This document shows positions 35,881 to 44,920 of a stretch of 64,000 nt of DNA, piece after piece. Source of the stretch: Arenibacter catalasegens (GTDB lineage Bacteria; Bacteroidota; Bacteroidia; Flavobacteriales; Flavobacteriaceae); assembly GCF_002909235.1 (NCBI RefSeq), contig NZ_PHQQ01000010.1, forward strand, positions 90,281 through 154,280. Direction: 5' to 3'. Positions within the stretch are counted from its first letter, which is position 1; each line of letters opens with the position of its first letter. The notes beneath the pieces were generated by a model. That model was not told the origin of the DNA. It saw nothing but the letters and a program-made list of their open reading frames with translations, and made no database searches. The translations under genes and the position numbers were made by a program.

Positions 35881-37842
35881 TTATAGTTCTTTAATAAAAA
35901 CATTAAATTCATCAACCATTTTGACATTATGTTCTTTGATGGATTCTACTCCCCAATTATTGGGATTATAGCCGTAAACCATTACATTCAATTTTATAGA
36001 ATCCATTGGTAATTTACTCTCAGATTTTTGAAAATAGTCTCTTTTTGCTGAAGGTAAATGATTATTAAGCTTAGAGTTCTTGCTGTGACTTATTAAGCAT
36101 AGGTTACCAAATGAATGCAATGCTCTTTTATCACTTAAAGGTTCGCCTCCTATTGGATTTTGAGGATAATAATGCTCCACAGAACTTCTAAATGTAAATT
36201 CAAATTTGTCTATATAATTGGGATGTTCCCTATCCCATAAAATATAATCTAAAAAGTTAAATACAAGATTATTTTCAATATTACCATAGGTCAACTTAGG
36301 GTTATCGTACCCAATGCGATAATCTTTCAAATCAAGCTCATCTACCTTATAGATTAGGTCATAATAATCCTTCGGAGCTTTAGCTAGAAATCTATGAAGT
36401 AAAAGGTTTTTAGCAAAAGTTTCTAGGTAATAAATGTAATTTTCATTTACAATTTCTTCATTGTACATGTAATTTATATGTAAAAAATTAAGAGCGGCAT
36501 TTAACCAATGTTTATATATCATCGTGGGTGTTGAAACGTGAAACATGGACAAAAGCATTATTAAAGTTTGGTTACTCTCCTTAAAGGTATTTACATAACT
36601 TGCTTTCGACTTTTCATAACGCTTGAGTTTTTTAAGGCTCCAGTTCTCTTTGCCGTTAGCTTCTTCTCTTTTTATAATATAGCTATCGAATAGAAATCTA
36701 ATTCTAAAAAGATTGAAGACAAAATCATCAACAAATTCTATTTTATTGGGTTTAGATTTAAGAAGTTCATCAAATGTACCTAGTAATTTTTTATCGTCTA
36801 ATTTAACAGTATCATTTTGTTCTTGGATTCTCAAAACGTGTAATAGAAAATTAGGGAAGTTTATCACCGTTGTAAACCTTTCGGATTCTTCTAATTTATC
36901 ACCATTAGGGTCAAATGTCTTTTTTGAGGCTATGACCTCATCGATAGTTAGATTATCTACATTATGTGAGGTGATCTCTTGATTTAATATGTTAAAAAGT
37001 TCATCATAATCTTCAACTTCTAACCAATTCCAATCTTCACCAAAAAGTTCTGTCCTAATATCCGGTTCATTTTTTTTATTATTAGTTGGAAAACGATATT
37101 GCATATAATAATTCATATCGGAAGTGGCTTCCCATACCATATTGAAAACAGCAAAACGTTGCATTCGTTCTTCTATATTTTCAATTTTGTTATACTCATT
37201 TAGTAACGATGCTTTTAGAACCTCGTGTTTTTCCAATTGTTCGCCACGCGTATTCATTATCTCAAAATAATGATTAAGGTCTGTATCTTCAGGTACTTGT
37301 ACTCTTACAATTTTAACTTTGGAAAATAGAAAATCGCTAAAAGTTTTTAAAGTCACTTCTGCCTCTACTAGTTTTTTATCAAGGTGTTTCAAAATAAGAT
37401 TATGACCATTAATAATATTATCGTTGTAGGTTTTATTATGATTGTGAATATTTTCTTGAAATATATCGAACAGGGTTTCCGTAGATTTTAACCTGCTTTG
37501 AAAACTAAGGTTTATACCTTGATACCAATCTAAACCTTGCTTATGCTTTATAACACTTGTGAGTAAGCTTAGTGTGGTAAGCCGTTGCTGACCATCAATA
37601 GTTTCATAAATGATTTTGTTGTTGACATCTTGCTTATTGATTATCAAAGTTCCTATGAAATAGTCTTTACTTTCGTCATATGAAGCGCTGGGGATATAAT
37701 CTAAAATATCTTGGATAAGTTGCTCAATTTCCTTTTCTTCCCAAGCATAGTTGCGCTGATATATAGGAATCATGTAGCTATCTGAACCATCAAGAAGTTC
37801 CTTTATGTTTAATTCTGTAATGTTAGAAGAGCTATTACTCAT
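35881..37842 (-). CDS. DUF262-DUF1524 (GmrSD/RloF-like) protein
   Basis: 653 residues. The N-terminal DUF262 domain has YMIPIYQRNYAW and the ParB-like NTPase motif ETIDGQQRLTTLSLL. The C-terminal DUF1524 HNH-type nuclease has VEHYYPQNPIGG and FGNLCLISHSKNSKLNN. This is the fused GmrSD architecture, known as a type IV nuclease against glucosylated hydroxymethylcytosine phage DNA, and like the R-linked RloF open frames in type I loci. It ends three bases from hsdR and overlaps the next DUF262 gene by 8 bp. Confidence 0.88.
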   Translation of the reverse strand: MSNSSSNITELNIKELLDGSDSYMIPIYQRNYAWEEKEIEQLIQDILDYIPSASYDESKDYFIGTLIINKQDVNNKIIYETIDGQQRLTTLSLLTSVIKHKQGLDWYQGINLSFQSRLKSTETLFDIFQENIHNHNKTYNDNIINGHNLILKHLDKKLVEAEVTLKTFSDFLFSKVKIVRVQVPEDTDLNHYFEIMNTRGEQLEKHEVLKASLLNEYNKIENIEERMQRFAVFNMVWEATSDMNYYMQYRFPTNNKKNEPDIRTELFGEDWNWLEVEDYDELFNILNQEITSHNVDNLTIDEVIASKKTFDPNGDKLEESERFTTVINFPNFLLHVLRIQEQNDTVKLDDKKLLGTFDELLKSKPNKIEFVDDFVFNLFRIRFLFDSYIIKREEANGKENWSLKKLKRYEKSKASYVNTFKESNQTLIMLLSMFHVSTPTMIYKHWLNAALNFLHINYMYNEEIVNENYIYYLETFAKNLLLHRFLAKAPKDYYDLIYKVDELDLKDYRIGYDNPKLTYGNIENNLVFNFLDYILWDREHPNYIDKFEFTFRSSVEHYYPQNPIGGEPLSDKRALHSFGNLCLISHSKNSKLNNHLPSAKRDYFQKSESKLPMDSIKLNVMVYGYNPNNWGVESIKEHNVKMVDEFNVFIKEL

Positions 37843-39196
37843 GATATTTAAACTCTTTAAAAAGGTGAATAAGTTCAGGTATATTACTGCCTTTAATTTG
37901 GTCTATATTCTTTATAGATAGATTTATGATTGGATCAGGAGTAATAGCCTGGCTAATTTCTTTAAATATGTTGATTTCATTAACAACATAATTGTCAATC
38001 GAAGCAAAACCTAAATTTTGATAGTTAAGTCTAATCGAATAAGCCCAGACAAATAATTTTTCTGTGGCTCTTGAAATATTTTCGTATTGAAACTTATCTA
38101 TATAAAATAAAAGTGCACAATCAAACAGGGCACGAGTATATTGGTCTCCAATACGGTGGCGTGAAGAATATGTCTGGATACAATTGAATATTTTTTTAGT
38201 CGTGTCGTCTAAGGGCAAACCTTTATAACCTTGACTGTAAAGCGTATCGATTATATTTTTATAATAATTCACAAATTCAAAAAAACGGCGACCATTAATA
38301 ATAGTCTGGTCTAGTTGGAATGGAAATTCCCGCTTAATATTGTCTATTTTTCTATCAATATGATGGTTGTAATCATCCGTGAAATAATGCGCTATTCTCA
38401 AAGGAACAGTATATGGAAAGGATTTTGTTTCGTCAAGATGCAAACCTTTGAATAGCGGAATATCATCCTTATCAAAGTAACGTGCAGAATTACCTTTAAC
38501 CCATCCCTTAATACGATATAGATACTCTGAAAAAAGGGTAGCCAGCTCTTTAGATCTGGTATTTTCCCATTGTTCTACGATTTCGTTTTGTAGAGCAATA
38601 TCGGACATGGAGAACTCTCTTAAATGAAAAGCCTTCAACAAATCGTGTGGATCTAAATCTCTACCTCTAGCATTTTGGGCGTCAAAAAATTGAAATGCCT
38701 CGGTTATATCTGATAAGATAAACTGTACCATCTCGCATTTGTCAAACAAAAAGAAAATTTCTTCCTCCGTAAGACGAGCCACTATTCTTTGAATTTCTCG
38801 GTAATTTTGCTTGACATTGTATTTGGAAATGCTGTTTGTAAAATTAAAACTTATCAGTTTTGAAGCTATAAATTCTAATTTTTTCCGTAAAACAGGATTC
38901 TGATAATTTTCACGATTACCTAGTATTGCCTTTGTGATAAGAATTAATGACACCGTGCGCTGCTGACCATCTACGATGTTTTTTATAGTCTTACTTTTTT
39001 TTATGTCTTCGTGTATTACAATAGTGCCCAAACGATAGGCCTTTTTTTTGCTAAAATGACATATGTCCTCCAATAATTGAGAAACATTTGTTGTACTCCA
39101 TTTATATGGTCTTTGGTATACCGGTAGTGCTAATTGCTCAGTTACCAGTAAATCTTGCACATTAATAATTCTACTATTTACTCCTATTTCACCCAT
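37835..39196 (-). CDS. DUF262 protein (GmrS-like), second copy
   Basis: 453 residues with a DUF262 domain: LALPVYQRPYKWS and NIVDGQQRTVSLILIT. A C-terminal HNH domain like that of its neighbour is not evident, so this may be the partner lacking the nuclease. Two adjacent DUF262 genes suggest a heteromeric complex in which the downstream protein supplies the HNH activity. The 8-bp overlap with that gene indicates coupled translation. Confidence 0.82.
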   Translation of the reverse strand: MGEIGVNSRIINVQDLLVTEQLALPVYQRPYKWSTTNVSQLLEDICHFSKKKAYRLGTIVIHEDIKKSKTIKNIVDGQQRTVSLILITKAILGNRENYQNPVLRKKLEFIASKLISFNFTNSISKYNVKQNYREIQRIVARLTEEEIFFLFDKCEMVQFILSDITEAFQFFDAQNARGRDLDPHDLLKAFHLREFSMSDIALQNEIVEQWENTRSKELATLFSEYLYRIKGWVKGNSARYFDKDDIPLFKGLHLDETKSFPYTVPLRIAHYFTDDYNHHIDRKIDNIKREFPFQLDQTIINGRRFFEFVNYYKNIIDTLYSQGYKGLPLDDTTKKIFNCIQTYSSRHRIGDQYTRALFDCALLFYIDKFQYENISRATEKLFVWAYSIRLNYQNLGFASIDNYVVNEINIFKEISQAITPDPIINLSIKNIDQIKGSNIPELIHLFKEFKYHE

Positions 39197-39199
39197 ACA

Positions 39200-39754
39200 C
39201 TATTCTTGTTGTGTAACATTATAATAAATTTGTCTTGCTAATGAATGATGATCTTGATTAATTATTACAGTATGATGCCCAATTTTCTCCAAATTATTGA
39301 ATAGATTTTTTTTATCAAATAGATTTATCAATGCTGTTTCAACGGCTTCCACATGCTTTCTGTTTTGTTTGTGGTTTTCACCATTAAATTCTAAAATTTT
39401 ATAAAAAACGGAGCTTATTTGTAATGCCCCACTAGAAATTGCTTCTTCCATACAGACTCTAGTTTTCTTATCTTTGGTAGGCTCTTCGATTAAACCATGA
39501 GCAATCAAACCATTTCTTAATTGAGCATCTGTGGCTTTACTGTTATATGGGTTAAAATGAGCCATTAATCTATAAAAAGGAGAGCGAGCAGCGCTAAAAT
39601 GGCGGTCACCAGTTTGCCCTATATAATAGAATGTCCCTTTTTCGTTGTGTACCACTTTAAGAACATAGACGTAGTAACCAGACCCGTACCAGTCGGGTGA
39701 GAATGATATTTCAAATGCTTTTATTGCTTCCATATTAAACCAACCTGATTCCAT
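39200..39754 (-). CDS. GIY-YIG-like endonuclease
   Basis: 184 residues. A divergent GIY-YIG domain is suggested by YYVYVLKV...YYIGQTGD, then SPFYRLMAHF (the catalytic Arg position) and a later HVEAVETALI (the Glu position). The C-terminal 60 residues are unassigned. An ATG at 39733 is an alternative start. It starts 18 bp after the one-TM gene and ends three bases before the DUF262 gene, within the type I locus. Predicted DNA nuclease; family confidence is moderate. Confidence 0.65.
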   Translation of the reverse strand: MESGWFNMEAIKAFEISFSPDWYGSGYYVYVLKVVHNEKGTFYYIGQTGDRHFSAARSPFYRLMAHFNPYNSKATDAQLRNGLIAHGLIEEPTKDKKTRVCMEEAISSGALQISSVFYKILEFNGENHKQNRKHVEAVETALINLFDKKNLFNNLEKIGHHTVIINQDHHSLARQIYYNVTQQE

Positions 39755-39772
39755 TAGTTAACAACTTCTGCA

Positions 39773-40240
39773 TTAACCCTTCTTAAAAATTTCGTTTTTC
39801 TTAGAAATGTAATACGACCTATAGCCTTCATTTTCACATTCCTTCTCCCAAATATCTTGAATGACTTCACTTTTGTTAAAAATGTCGTTCATTCCTTTAC
39901 ACCAGCTTGCCCAAATTTTGCCATTAATTCTACCCTCTGAATGCCAATGATATTCTTCTGCGCAAATATTAAAAAAGTCAATTATCACCCCTTTGTATCT
40001 TTCCTTTTTTTTGGGTTTTAACTTTTTCCACCTATCAGAAGACAACTTTGATATTTTATCAATTTTATTATTTATTCTATCGTAGCGCTGATTGAATTCT
40101 GTGAAGAGTTCTTTCATCATTCTATCCTGTTCAATTTTCTTAGTGTGCTTGTAGTAATTTCTTGAGAGAATATAAACTATAACACCTGCTATTATTGTAG
40201 CTCCAGCACCAATGAAACTTGCAATTATCTCGTCACTCAT
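39773..40240 (-). CDS. Unrecognised protein with N-terminal TM helix
   Basis: 155 residues: an N-terminal membrane helix (SFIGAGATIIAGVIVYIL) then a basic, helical cytoplasmic part with WHSEGRINGKIWASWCKGM. It overlaps the glycosylase-like gene by 4 bp. Proteins with one TM helix and a short helical tail of this kind occur in several defence loci, but I do not recognise the family. Confidence 0.6.
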   Translation of the reverse strand: MSDEIIASFIGAGATIIAGVIVYILSRNYYKHTKKIEQDRMMKELFTEFNQRYDRINNKIDKISKLSSDRWKKLKPKKKERYKGVIIDFFNICAEEYHWHSEGRINGKIWASWCKGMNDIFNKSEVIQDIWEKECENEGYRSYYISKKNEIFKKG

Positions 40241-40731
40241 TCTTTTAATATTTTCCTTAAATCAAACCAATATTGTTCTTCCCAAAACTTCCTAGCACTC
40301 CCTGAAGTCGAAGGAGCACAGTACAGCTTACTTTCTCCAATAGTACCGGTCATTAACCCATAGTCAATGTATTTGGTTTTCGAGCCCATATATTCTGCCG
40401 CGGCTTTTTTGCCATTAAAGCAAACTAACTTAGGTTGGTATTTCAATATCTTTTTAACAAAACTTCCAGCATCATAATCACTTTTGTTAAGTACATTGTC
40501 ATTACCGCTGGTAAGCTTGACTAAATCTGTAAGCCCAATGTTATATGAAAGTAATTCTCTGTACTCATTAGGATACAATAGTTTTGGAGTAAGCCCTGAC
40601 TTATACAGAACGGGGTAAAATTGATTTCCTGGTCCAGCATAATACGCTTGTTTTTGTGCCGACACTTCACCTGCAGCAGTACCACAAAAAACAATATCTA
40701 AGTTAGGTTGTAAAAGGTCTTTTAAAATCAT
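40237..40731 (-). CDS. Mug-like uracil/thymine-mismatch DNA glycosylase
   Basis: 164 residues of the Mug/TDG branch of uracil-DNA glycosylases. The active-site loop is IVFCGTAAG (usually GxNP, here GTAAGEVSA), followed by YYAGPGNQFYPVL (GPGNxFWxxL is the family mark) and a C-terminal APSTSGSARKFWEEQYW. It removes a base from DNA. Position inside a type I restriction locus suggests it may act on modified or mispaired phage bases rather than host repair; that is inference. Overlaps the next gene by 4 bp. Confidence 0.82.
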   Translation of the reverse strand: MILKDLLQPNLDIVFCGTAAGEVSAQKQAYYAGPGNQFYPVLYKSGLTPKLLYPNEYRELLSYNIGLTDLVKLTSGNDNVLNKSDYDAGSFVKKILKYQPKLVCFNGKKAAAEYMGSKTKYIDYGLMTGTIGESKLYCAPSTSGSARKFWEEQYWFDLRKILKE

Positions 40732-40743
40732 TGAATCTTTCGT

Positions 40744-41871
40744 TTAAATGAGTCTAATTCTACCAGTTAACAACTCTTGCATTAGCCCTTGTTTCACCAA
40801 TTTATATTTAGATAGTTTTCGCTCTAATTGAGCTATTTCTGAATCCATATCGGAAAGGATGGTGGCGATTTGGGTTTGTTCGTTCAAAGAAGGAAGTCGA
40901 ATTTCTATTTGTTCAAGTGTATTTTTACTTAAACTAGGAACTCCTGATGCTTCGTTGTAATCCTTCCAGTTAATTAGTAAGCATTGATAATAGATATATT
41001 TTGGATCTGAATTTATAAAAGAATGTGTAAAAAATAAAGTGTCAACTGTCCAGAACTTCCCATTCAAGAAAATGGGTTTGTCAATAGTTCCTTTTCTCCC
41101 AATACCAACAGATTCTCCTTCGAATAAATAATCATTTACAAAAGTCATTACACCACCAGTGCCATATACAGGAATACTTCCTGATTTTAAATGTTTATAA
41201 TCTTTACCACTGCCAAATATTAAAACCTCTCCCAACTTCTTAACCTCCCAATCCTTTTTAGGCGTCAACAACTTTTGCATAGCGCCTTGTTTTAGGGCTC
41301 TTTTTTTAGTGAGTATTTGTTCTAGGGCTTGTATTAAATTATCGGTATCGCTTAATACTTGTGTAATAGCTTTTTGTTCTGTAAGTGGAGGAAGAGGTAT
41401 TTTAAATTCGGCTAAATTTTTGTTTGTTAATTGATTGATTGTAGCCCCCATTGTTTCATCAATCTGCTTTTGAATAATACTACTTTGAAATGAATGAAAA
41501 ATATATTTAGAGAAATCACTTCTATATATAGACATAAAAGCACCAAAAGCAAACCCTACAGCTTTCTTGTCAATTAATGCACATTTACCAATAAGGTGTT
41601 TACTACCATTACGAACACAAATTAGAATATCATCCTCCCTTACAATAACTCTTTGAGGTAAATCCATATCAACAAAGACATTATTTTGATACTTTAATTG
41701 ATTTTGCTGAACGTTTGAAGACCTCAGCACTAAAGTGCCATAATCACTAACATCTTTGGGAGAATAGGTAAGACCAATTATTGTTTTGCCTACATCACCC
41801 ATATATACACATTCCCAATCGACTGGAATAAATCCTAAATCAGTATTTTTATAACCCTGTTTTAATTCCAT
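40744..41871 (-). CDS. hsdS: Type I restriction enzyme S (specificity) subunit
   Basis: 375 residues with two target-recognition domains, each followed by a conserved coiled-coil spacer: IPLPPLTEQKAITQVLSDTD...GAMQKLLT and IRLPSLNEQTQIATILSDMD...GLMQELLTGRIRL. The N-terminal domain starts GYKNTDLGFIPVDWE. The halves define the two parts of the bipartite target. It overlaps hsdM by 10 bp. The target cannot be deduced from sequence. Confidence 0.93.
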   Translation of the reverse strand: MELKQGYKNTDLGFIPVDWECVYMGDVGKTIIGLTYSPKDVSDYGTLVLRSSNVQQNQLKYQNNVFVDMDLPQRVIVREDDILICVRNGSKHLIGKCALIDKKAVGFAFGAFMSIYRSDFSKYIFHSFQSSIIQKQIDETMGATINQLTNKNLAEFKIPLPPLTEQKAITQVLSDTDNLIQALEQILTKKRALKQGAMQKLLTPKKDWEVKKLGEVLIFGSGKDYKHLKSGSIPVYGTGGVMTFVNDYLFEGESVGIGRKGTIDKPIFLNGKFWTVDTLFFTHSFINSDPKYIYYQCLLINWKDYNEASGVPSLSKNTLEQIEIRLPSLNEQTQIATILSDMDSEIAQLERKLSKYKLVKQGLMQELLTGRIRLI

Positions 41872-44312
41872 ACAAATCCCATTTTTTCAAGATGAGCATT
41901 CACCTTACTCTCCAAATTTTCTACTTCGGCATCAATTAAAGGTAATGGTTTGGCATAGCGTTCTGCCAGTTCCTTTACACGGTTCGTTAGGCGTTGGCTA
42001 ATATGGTCTATTTCATCTTTTATGGTACTTTCTATGGTTTGCATCCATTTATTATCTACTACCAATGTTTTTATTTCTGCTTCGGTCAATGTTGGGTATT
42101 TGGAATACAGCTTATCGTCTAAGGCAACTTCAACTTCTTTTATTTTTTTATTGGTATCCGTTTGTTTGGTTAGTAGCGCTATGTAATTGTTTAGGGTTCT
42201 TAGTTCGTCTTCAATTTCCGTTTTGTTCTCGACTGCGCTCGAACTGACACTACTTTTTTGGTCAGCTTTTAATTCTTTTATACGCGCAGATATGGTGGCT
42301 TTGTTTACTTTTTCAAATTCTGTAAAAACGCCATCTTCACCACTTTGTTCTTCTTCTAGTTCAGTCAATGAACTAGCAATGGTTTCTTTTTCTTGTAGCA
42401 GTATTTCTAATGCTTTTTTCTCTTTTTTGAAATAGCTATTTATTACCAATTCTTTGGGCACTAAATCGCAATCCCAACCTTTGTCAACCTTCTTTTTGTT
42501 TTTGCCACTTTCTACAATAATTCTGTAGGTTTCGGCTTTCCAACCGTCTTGGGTAATGATGTAGGCATCATCTTGCATAACATCAAACCAATAAGTCATA
42601 AGGTGTTGGTACATATCATATTTATCTATTAGAGGCTTATCGCTGTATTGCGCCAATAAATCTTCAGATATCCCGTGCATTAATTCCTTAGGGTTAAAGC
42701 CGGTAGTCAGTGCTTTTAATGAGGTCGTTGTTTTTACTTTCCAAGTAGTAAAAATGTTGTCCATTTGGGCGCTAAATGCCACAAACTCTGGGTGTTCAAA
42801 AATGGTGTTTTTAATTTCCGCGTTATCAACCTTTAAATTAGAATACTTAGGTCTGTCCGTTTGTTGAAAAAGAGCTCCTTTTACATTAGGGTAGACGTTC
42901 CAGAAATTCTGTAAAGCATCTATATCTACATTGGGTATACCACCTTTTAAATGGGCTTCTATATCTTGTAAGTCTTCCGTTTCTTGGCTTTCTATATACC
43001 TTGGTATATTTAAATTGTATTCATTAGTTTCAATATCGTTTATAGATATCATTTTACTAAAGCCAGGAATGTGCTCTTGTTGGTTAAAGACATCTGCGAT
43101 TCTATGAATATCTTGTTCTCGTAATCTGTTTTTATTACCATCTTTAATAAATCCTTTACCAGCATCTACCATAAAAATACCTTTTCGGTTTTGGGCATTT
43201 TCTTTCTCAATAAGAATAATACAAGCAGGTATGCCCGTACCGTAAAATAAGTTGGCAGGTAAGCCTATAATGCCTTTTATGTATCCTTTTTTAATAAGGT
43301 TAGTTCGTATCTCTGCTTCTGCATTTCCTCTGAACAATACGCCGTGAGGCAAAATAACTGCGCCTTTGCCGTGACGTTTTAAAGAGCGTACAATGTGTAG
43401 TAAAAAAGCGTAGTCTCCATTCTTTGAGGGAGGGATCCCATAATCTTGAAAACGGTTATAAGGATTGTCCTCTGGTAAGTTTAGTCCGTTGCTCCATCGT
43501 TTATCGCTAAATGGTGGATTGGCAACTACGAAATCGAAGGTTTTAAGATTATTTTCCTTGTTTAAAAACAAGGGATTTGCCAAAGTGTTACCTTGTTTTA
43601 TCTCAGCCGTTGGATAGTCGTGTAGAATCATATTCATACGAGCCAAGCCAGAAGTTGCAGCATCCTTTTCTTGTCCGTATAAGGTAACTTTGCCTTTTGC
43701 CTCGCCACTCACCTTTAAAAGTAATGAACCCGACCCACAAGCCGGATCATATACGGTTGTGTCCGATGTTGTTTCAGAATCATTTATACCTATAATTTTA
43801 GCCATTATTCGGCTTACTTCGGCTGGTGTATAAAATTGGCCTTTACTTTTTCCGCTTTCGGTAGCAAAATGTCGCATCAGATATTCGTAAGCATCCCCTA
43901 AAATATCATCCCCTTCTGCTTTGTTTTTGCTAAAGTCTAGTTCTGGTTTTTCAAAAATGGCAATAAGGTTGGTTAACCTGTCGACCATTTCCTTGCCACT
44001 GCCTAATTTTGAAACGTCATTAAAATCTGGCATATCGGCCAACTTGTTGGCCTCGGCAATTGGCCCCACAATTTTTTTGTTAATCTGGTCACCGATATCG
44101 GTTGAACCTTTTAAGGCTACCATATCCTTGAAGCTTGCACCGTTTGGGATTGTTATTGGTGCATAAGGCTGACCGGCCCATTTGTCGCTAATGTATTTTA
44201 GGAAGAGCATTACCAATACGTAGTCTTTATATTGACTGGCATCCATTCCGCCTCGTAATTCATCACAACTAGCCCATAATGAGCTATATAATTCTGATTT
44301 TTTTATTGCCAT
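41862..44312 (-). CDS. hsdM: Type I restriction enzyme M (methyltransferase) subunit
   Basis: The ATG at 44312 gives MAIKKSELYSSLWASC, the normal HsdM start, 816 residues; the frame is open to 44345. It has the N-terminal helical domain (YKDYVLVMLFLKYISDKW), SAM motif DPACGSGSLLLK and the N6-adenine motif NPPF in VVANPPFSDKRW. The C-terminal 250 residues are largely coiled coil and extend beyond compact HsdM proteins. The product methylates adenine and forms the restriction complex with HsdS and HsdR. Confidence 0.95.
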   Translation of the reverse strand: MAIKKSELYSSLWASCDELRGGMDASQYKDYVLVMLFLKYISDKWAGQPYAPITIPNGASFKDMVALKGSTDIGDQINKKIVGPIAEANKLADMPDFNDVSKLGSGKEMVDRLTNLIAIFEKPELDFSKNKAEGDDILGDAYEYLMRHFATESGKSKGQFYTPAEVSRIMAKIIGINDSETTSDTTVYDPACGSGSLLLKVSGEAKGKVTLYGQEKDAATSGLARMNMILHDYPTAEIKQGNTLANPLFLNKENNLKTFDFVVANPPFSDKRWSNGLNLPEDNPYNRFQDYGIPPSKNGDYAFLLHIVRSLKRHGKGAVILPHGVLFRGNAEAEIRTNLIKKGYIKGIIGLPANLFYGTGIPACIILIEKENAQNRKGIFMVDAGKGFIKDGNKNRLREQDIHRIADVFNQQEHIPGFSKMISINDIETNEYNLNIPRYIESQETEDLQDIEAHLKGGIPNVDIDALQNFWNVYPNVKGALFQQTDRPKYSNLKVDNAEIKNTIFEHPEFVAFSAQMDNIFTTWKVKTTTSLKALTTGFNPKELMHGISEDLLAQYSDKPLIDKYDMYQHLMTYWFDVMQDDAYIITQDGWKAETYRIIVESGKNKKKVDKGWDCDLVPKELVINSYFKKEKKALEILLQEKETIASSLTELEEEQSGEDGVFTEFEKVNKATISARIKELKADQKSSVSSSAVENKTEIEDELRTLNNYIALLTKQTDTNKKIKEVEVALDDKLYSKYPTLTEAEIKTLVVDNKWMQTIESTIKDEIDHISQRLTNRVKELAERYAKPLPLIDAEVENLESKVNAHLEKMGFVWN

Positions 44313-44387
44313 TGTGTTTTTTTGGATAAGGGTAAATATACCCATTCCTGTACAGGTTCAAAAGTTACTATACGGTTAGTTTTAATT

Positions 44388-44624
44388 CTAAAAATTCGGC
44401 TTTACAGTTACATAGTGAGCCAATTTTACGCCTTTATTAATTTCAACTTGATAAGCTACTGGGATACCTGCTTCTATGGCTATTTCTTTTTTAGAAAATT
44501 TATTCGCAGTTATTTCTTTGGCATATTTAATCCCAAAAAGATGTATCATGGCAACCATTTCGCCTTTTGGTGCATTAAAATACATATCGTGTAATTTTTT
44601 ACTAAGCTCTTTACAATCCATCAT
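44388..44624 (-). CDS. Small unrecognised protein, possibly HTH
   Basis: 78 residues: CKELSKKLHDMYFNAPKGEM, then HLFGIKYAKEI, then KFSKKEIAIEAGIP, which reads like a helix-turn-helix, and a short beta end. It overlaps the upstream membrane-protein gene by 4 bp and is 75 bp ahead of hsdM, so it lies at the joint between the kinase module and the restriction locus and may regulate either. No family named. Confidence 0.6.
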   Translation of the reverse strand: MMDCKELSKKLHDMYFNAPKGEMVAMIHLFGIKYAKEITANKFSKKEIAIEAGIPVAYQVEINKGVKLAHYVTVKPNF

Positions 44625-44920
44625 CTTTTAATTTTTTGATTGTTCGTAAACATAGAAATTAACAAACCTATCCCTACAATAACATCTACCATGTTCCAGA
44701 TTTCTCTACCTAGTGCTATTTTGAAGAAAGGTTGGAAGAGTAGGGCTAATACTATATAAATAACTAAAAAGGTTTTGTCGTTTTTCTTATGGGCGTCATA
44801 AGCTAAAATTCCAAAGCCAATTAGGGCAACAAAACGCACTAACTGATAAAACCCGTAAGGCATATCCAATAGACACAGAAACAATAAAATTGATAATGCT
44901 ATTTTTATTAAACTAAACAT
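44621..44920 (-). CDS. Small membrane protein (DUF6804-like)
   Basis: 99 residues with about three to four transmembrane segments (IALSILLFLCLLDMPYGFY, LVRFVALIGFGILAYDAH, FLVIYIVLALLFQPFFKI, WNMVDVIVGIGLLISMF). It resembles the small DUF6804 membrane proteins often found next to restriction genes. It overlaps the DUF4407 gene by 8 bp and the small HTH-like gene by 4 bp, so it belongs to this operon. Role unknown. Confidence 0.65.
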   Translation of the reverse strand: MFSLIKIALSILLFLCLLDMPYGFYQLVRFVALIGFGILAYDAHKKNDKTFLVIYIVLALLFQPFFKIALGREIWNMVDVIVGIGLLISMFTNNQKIKR

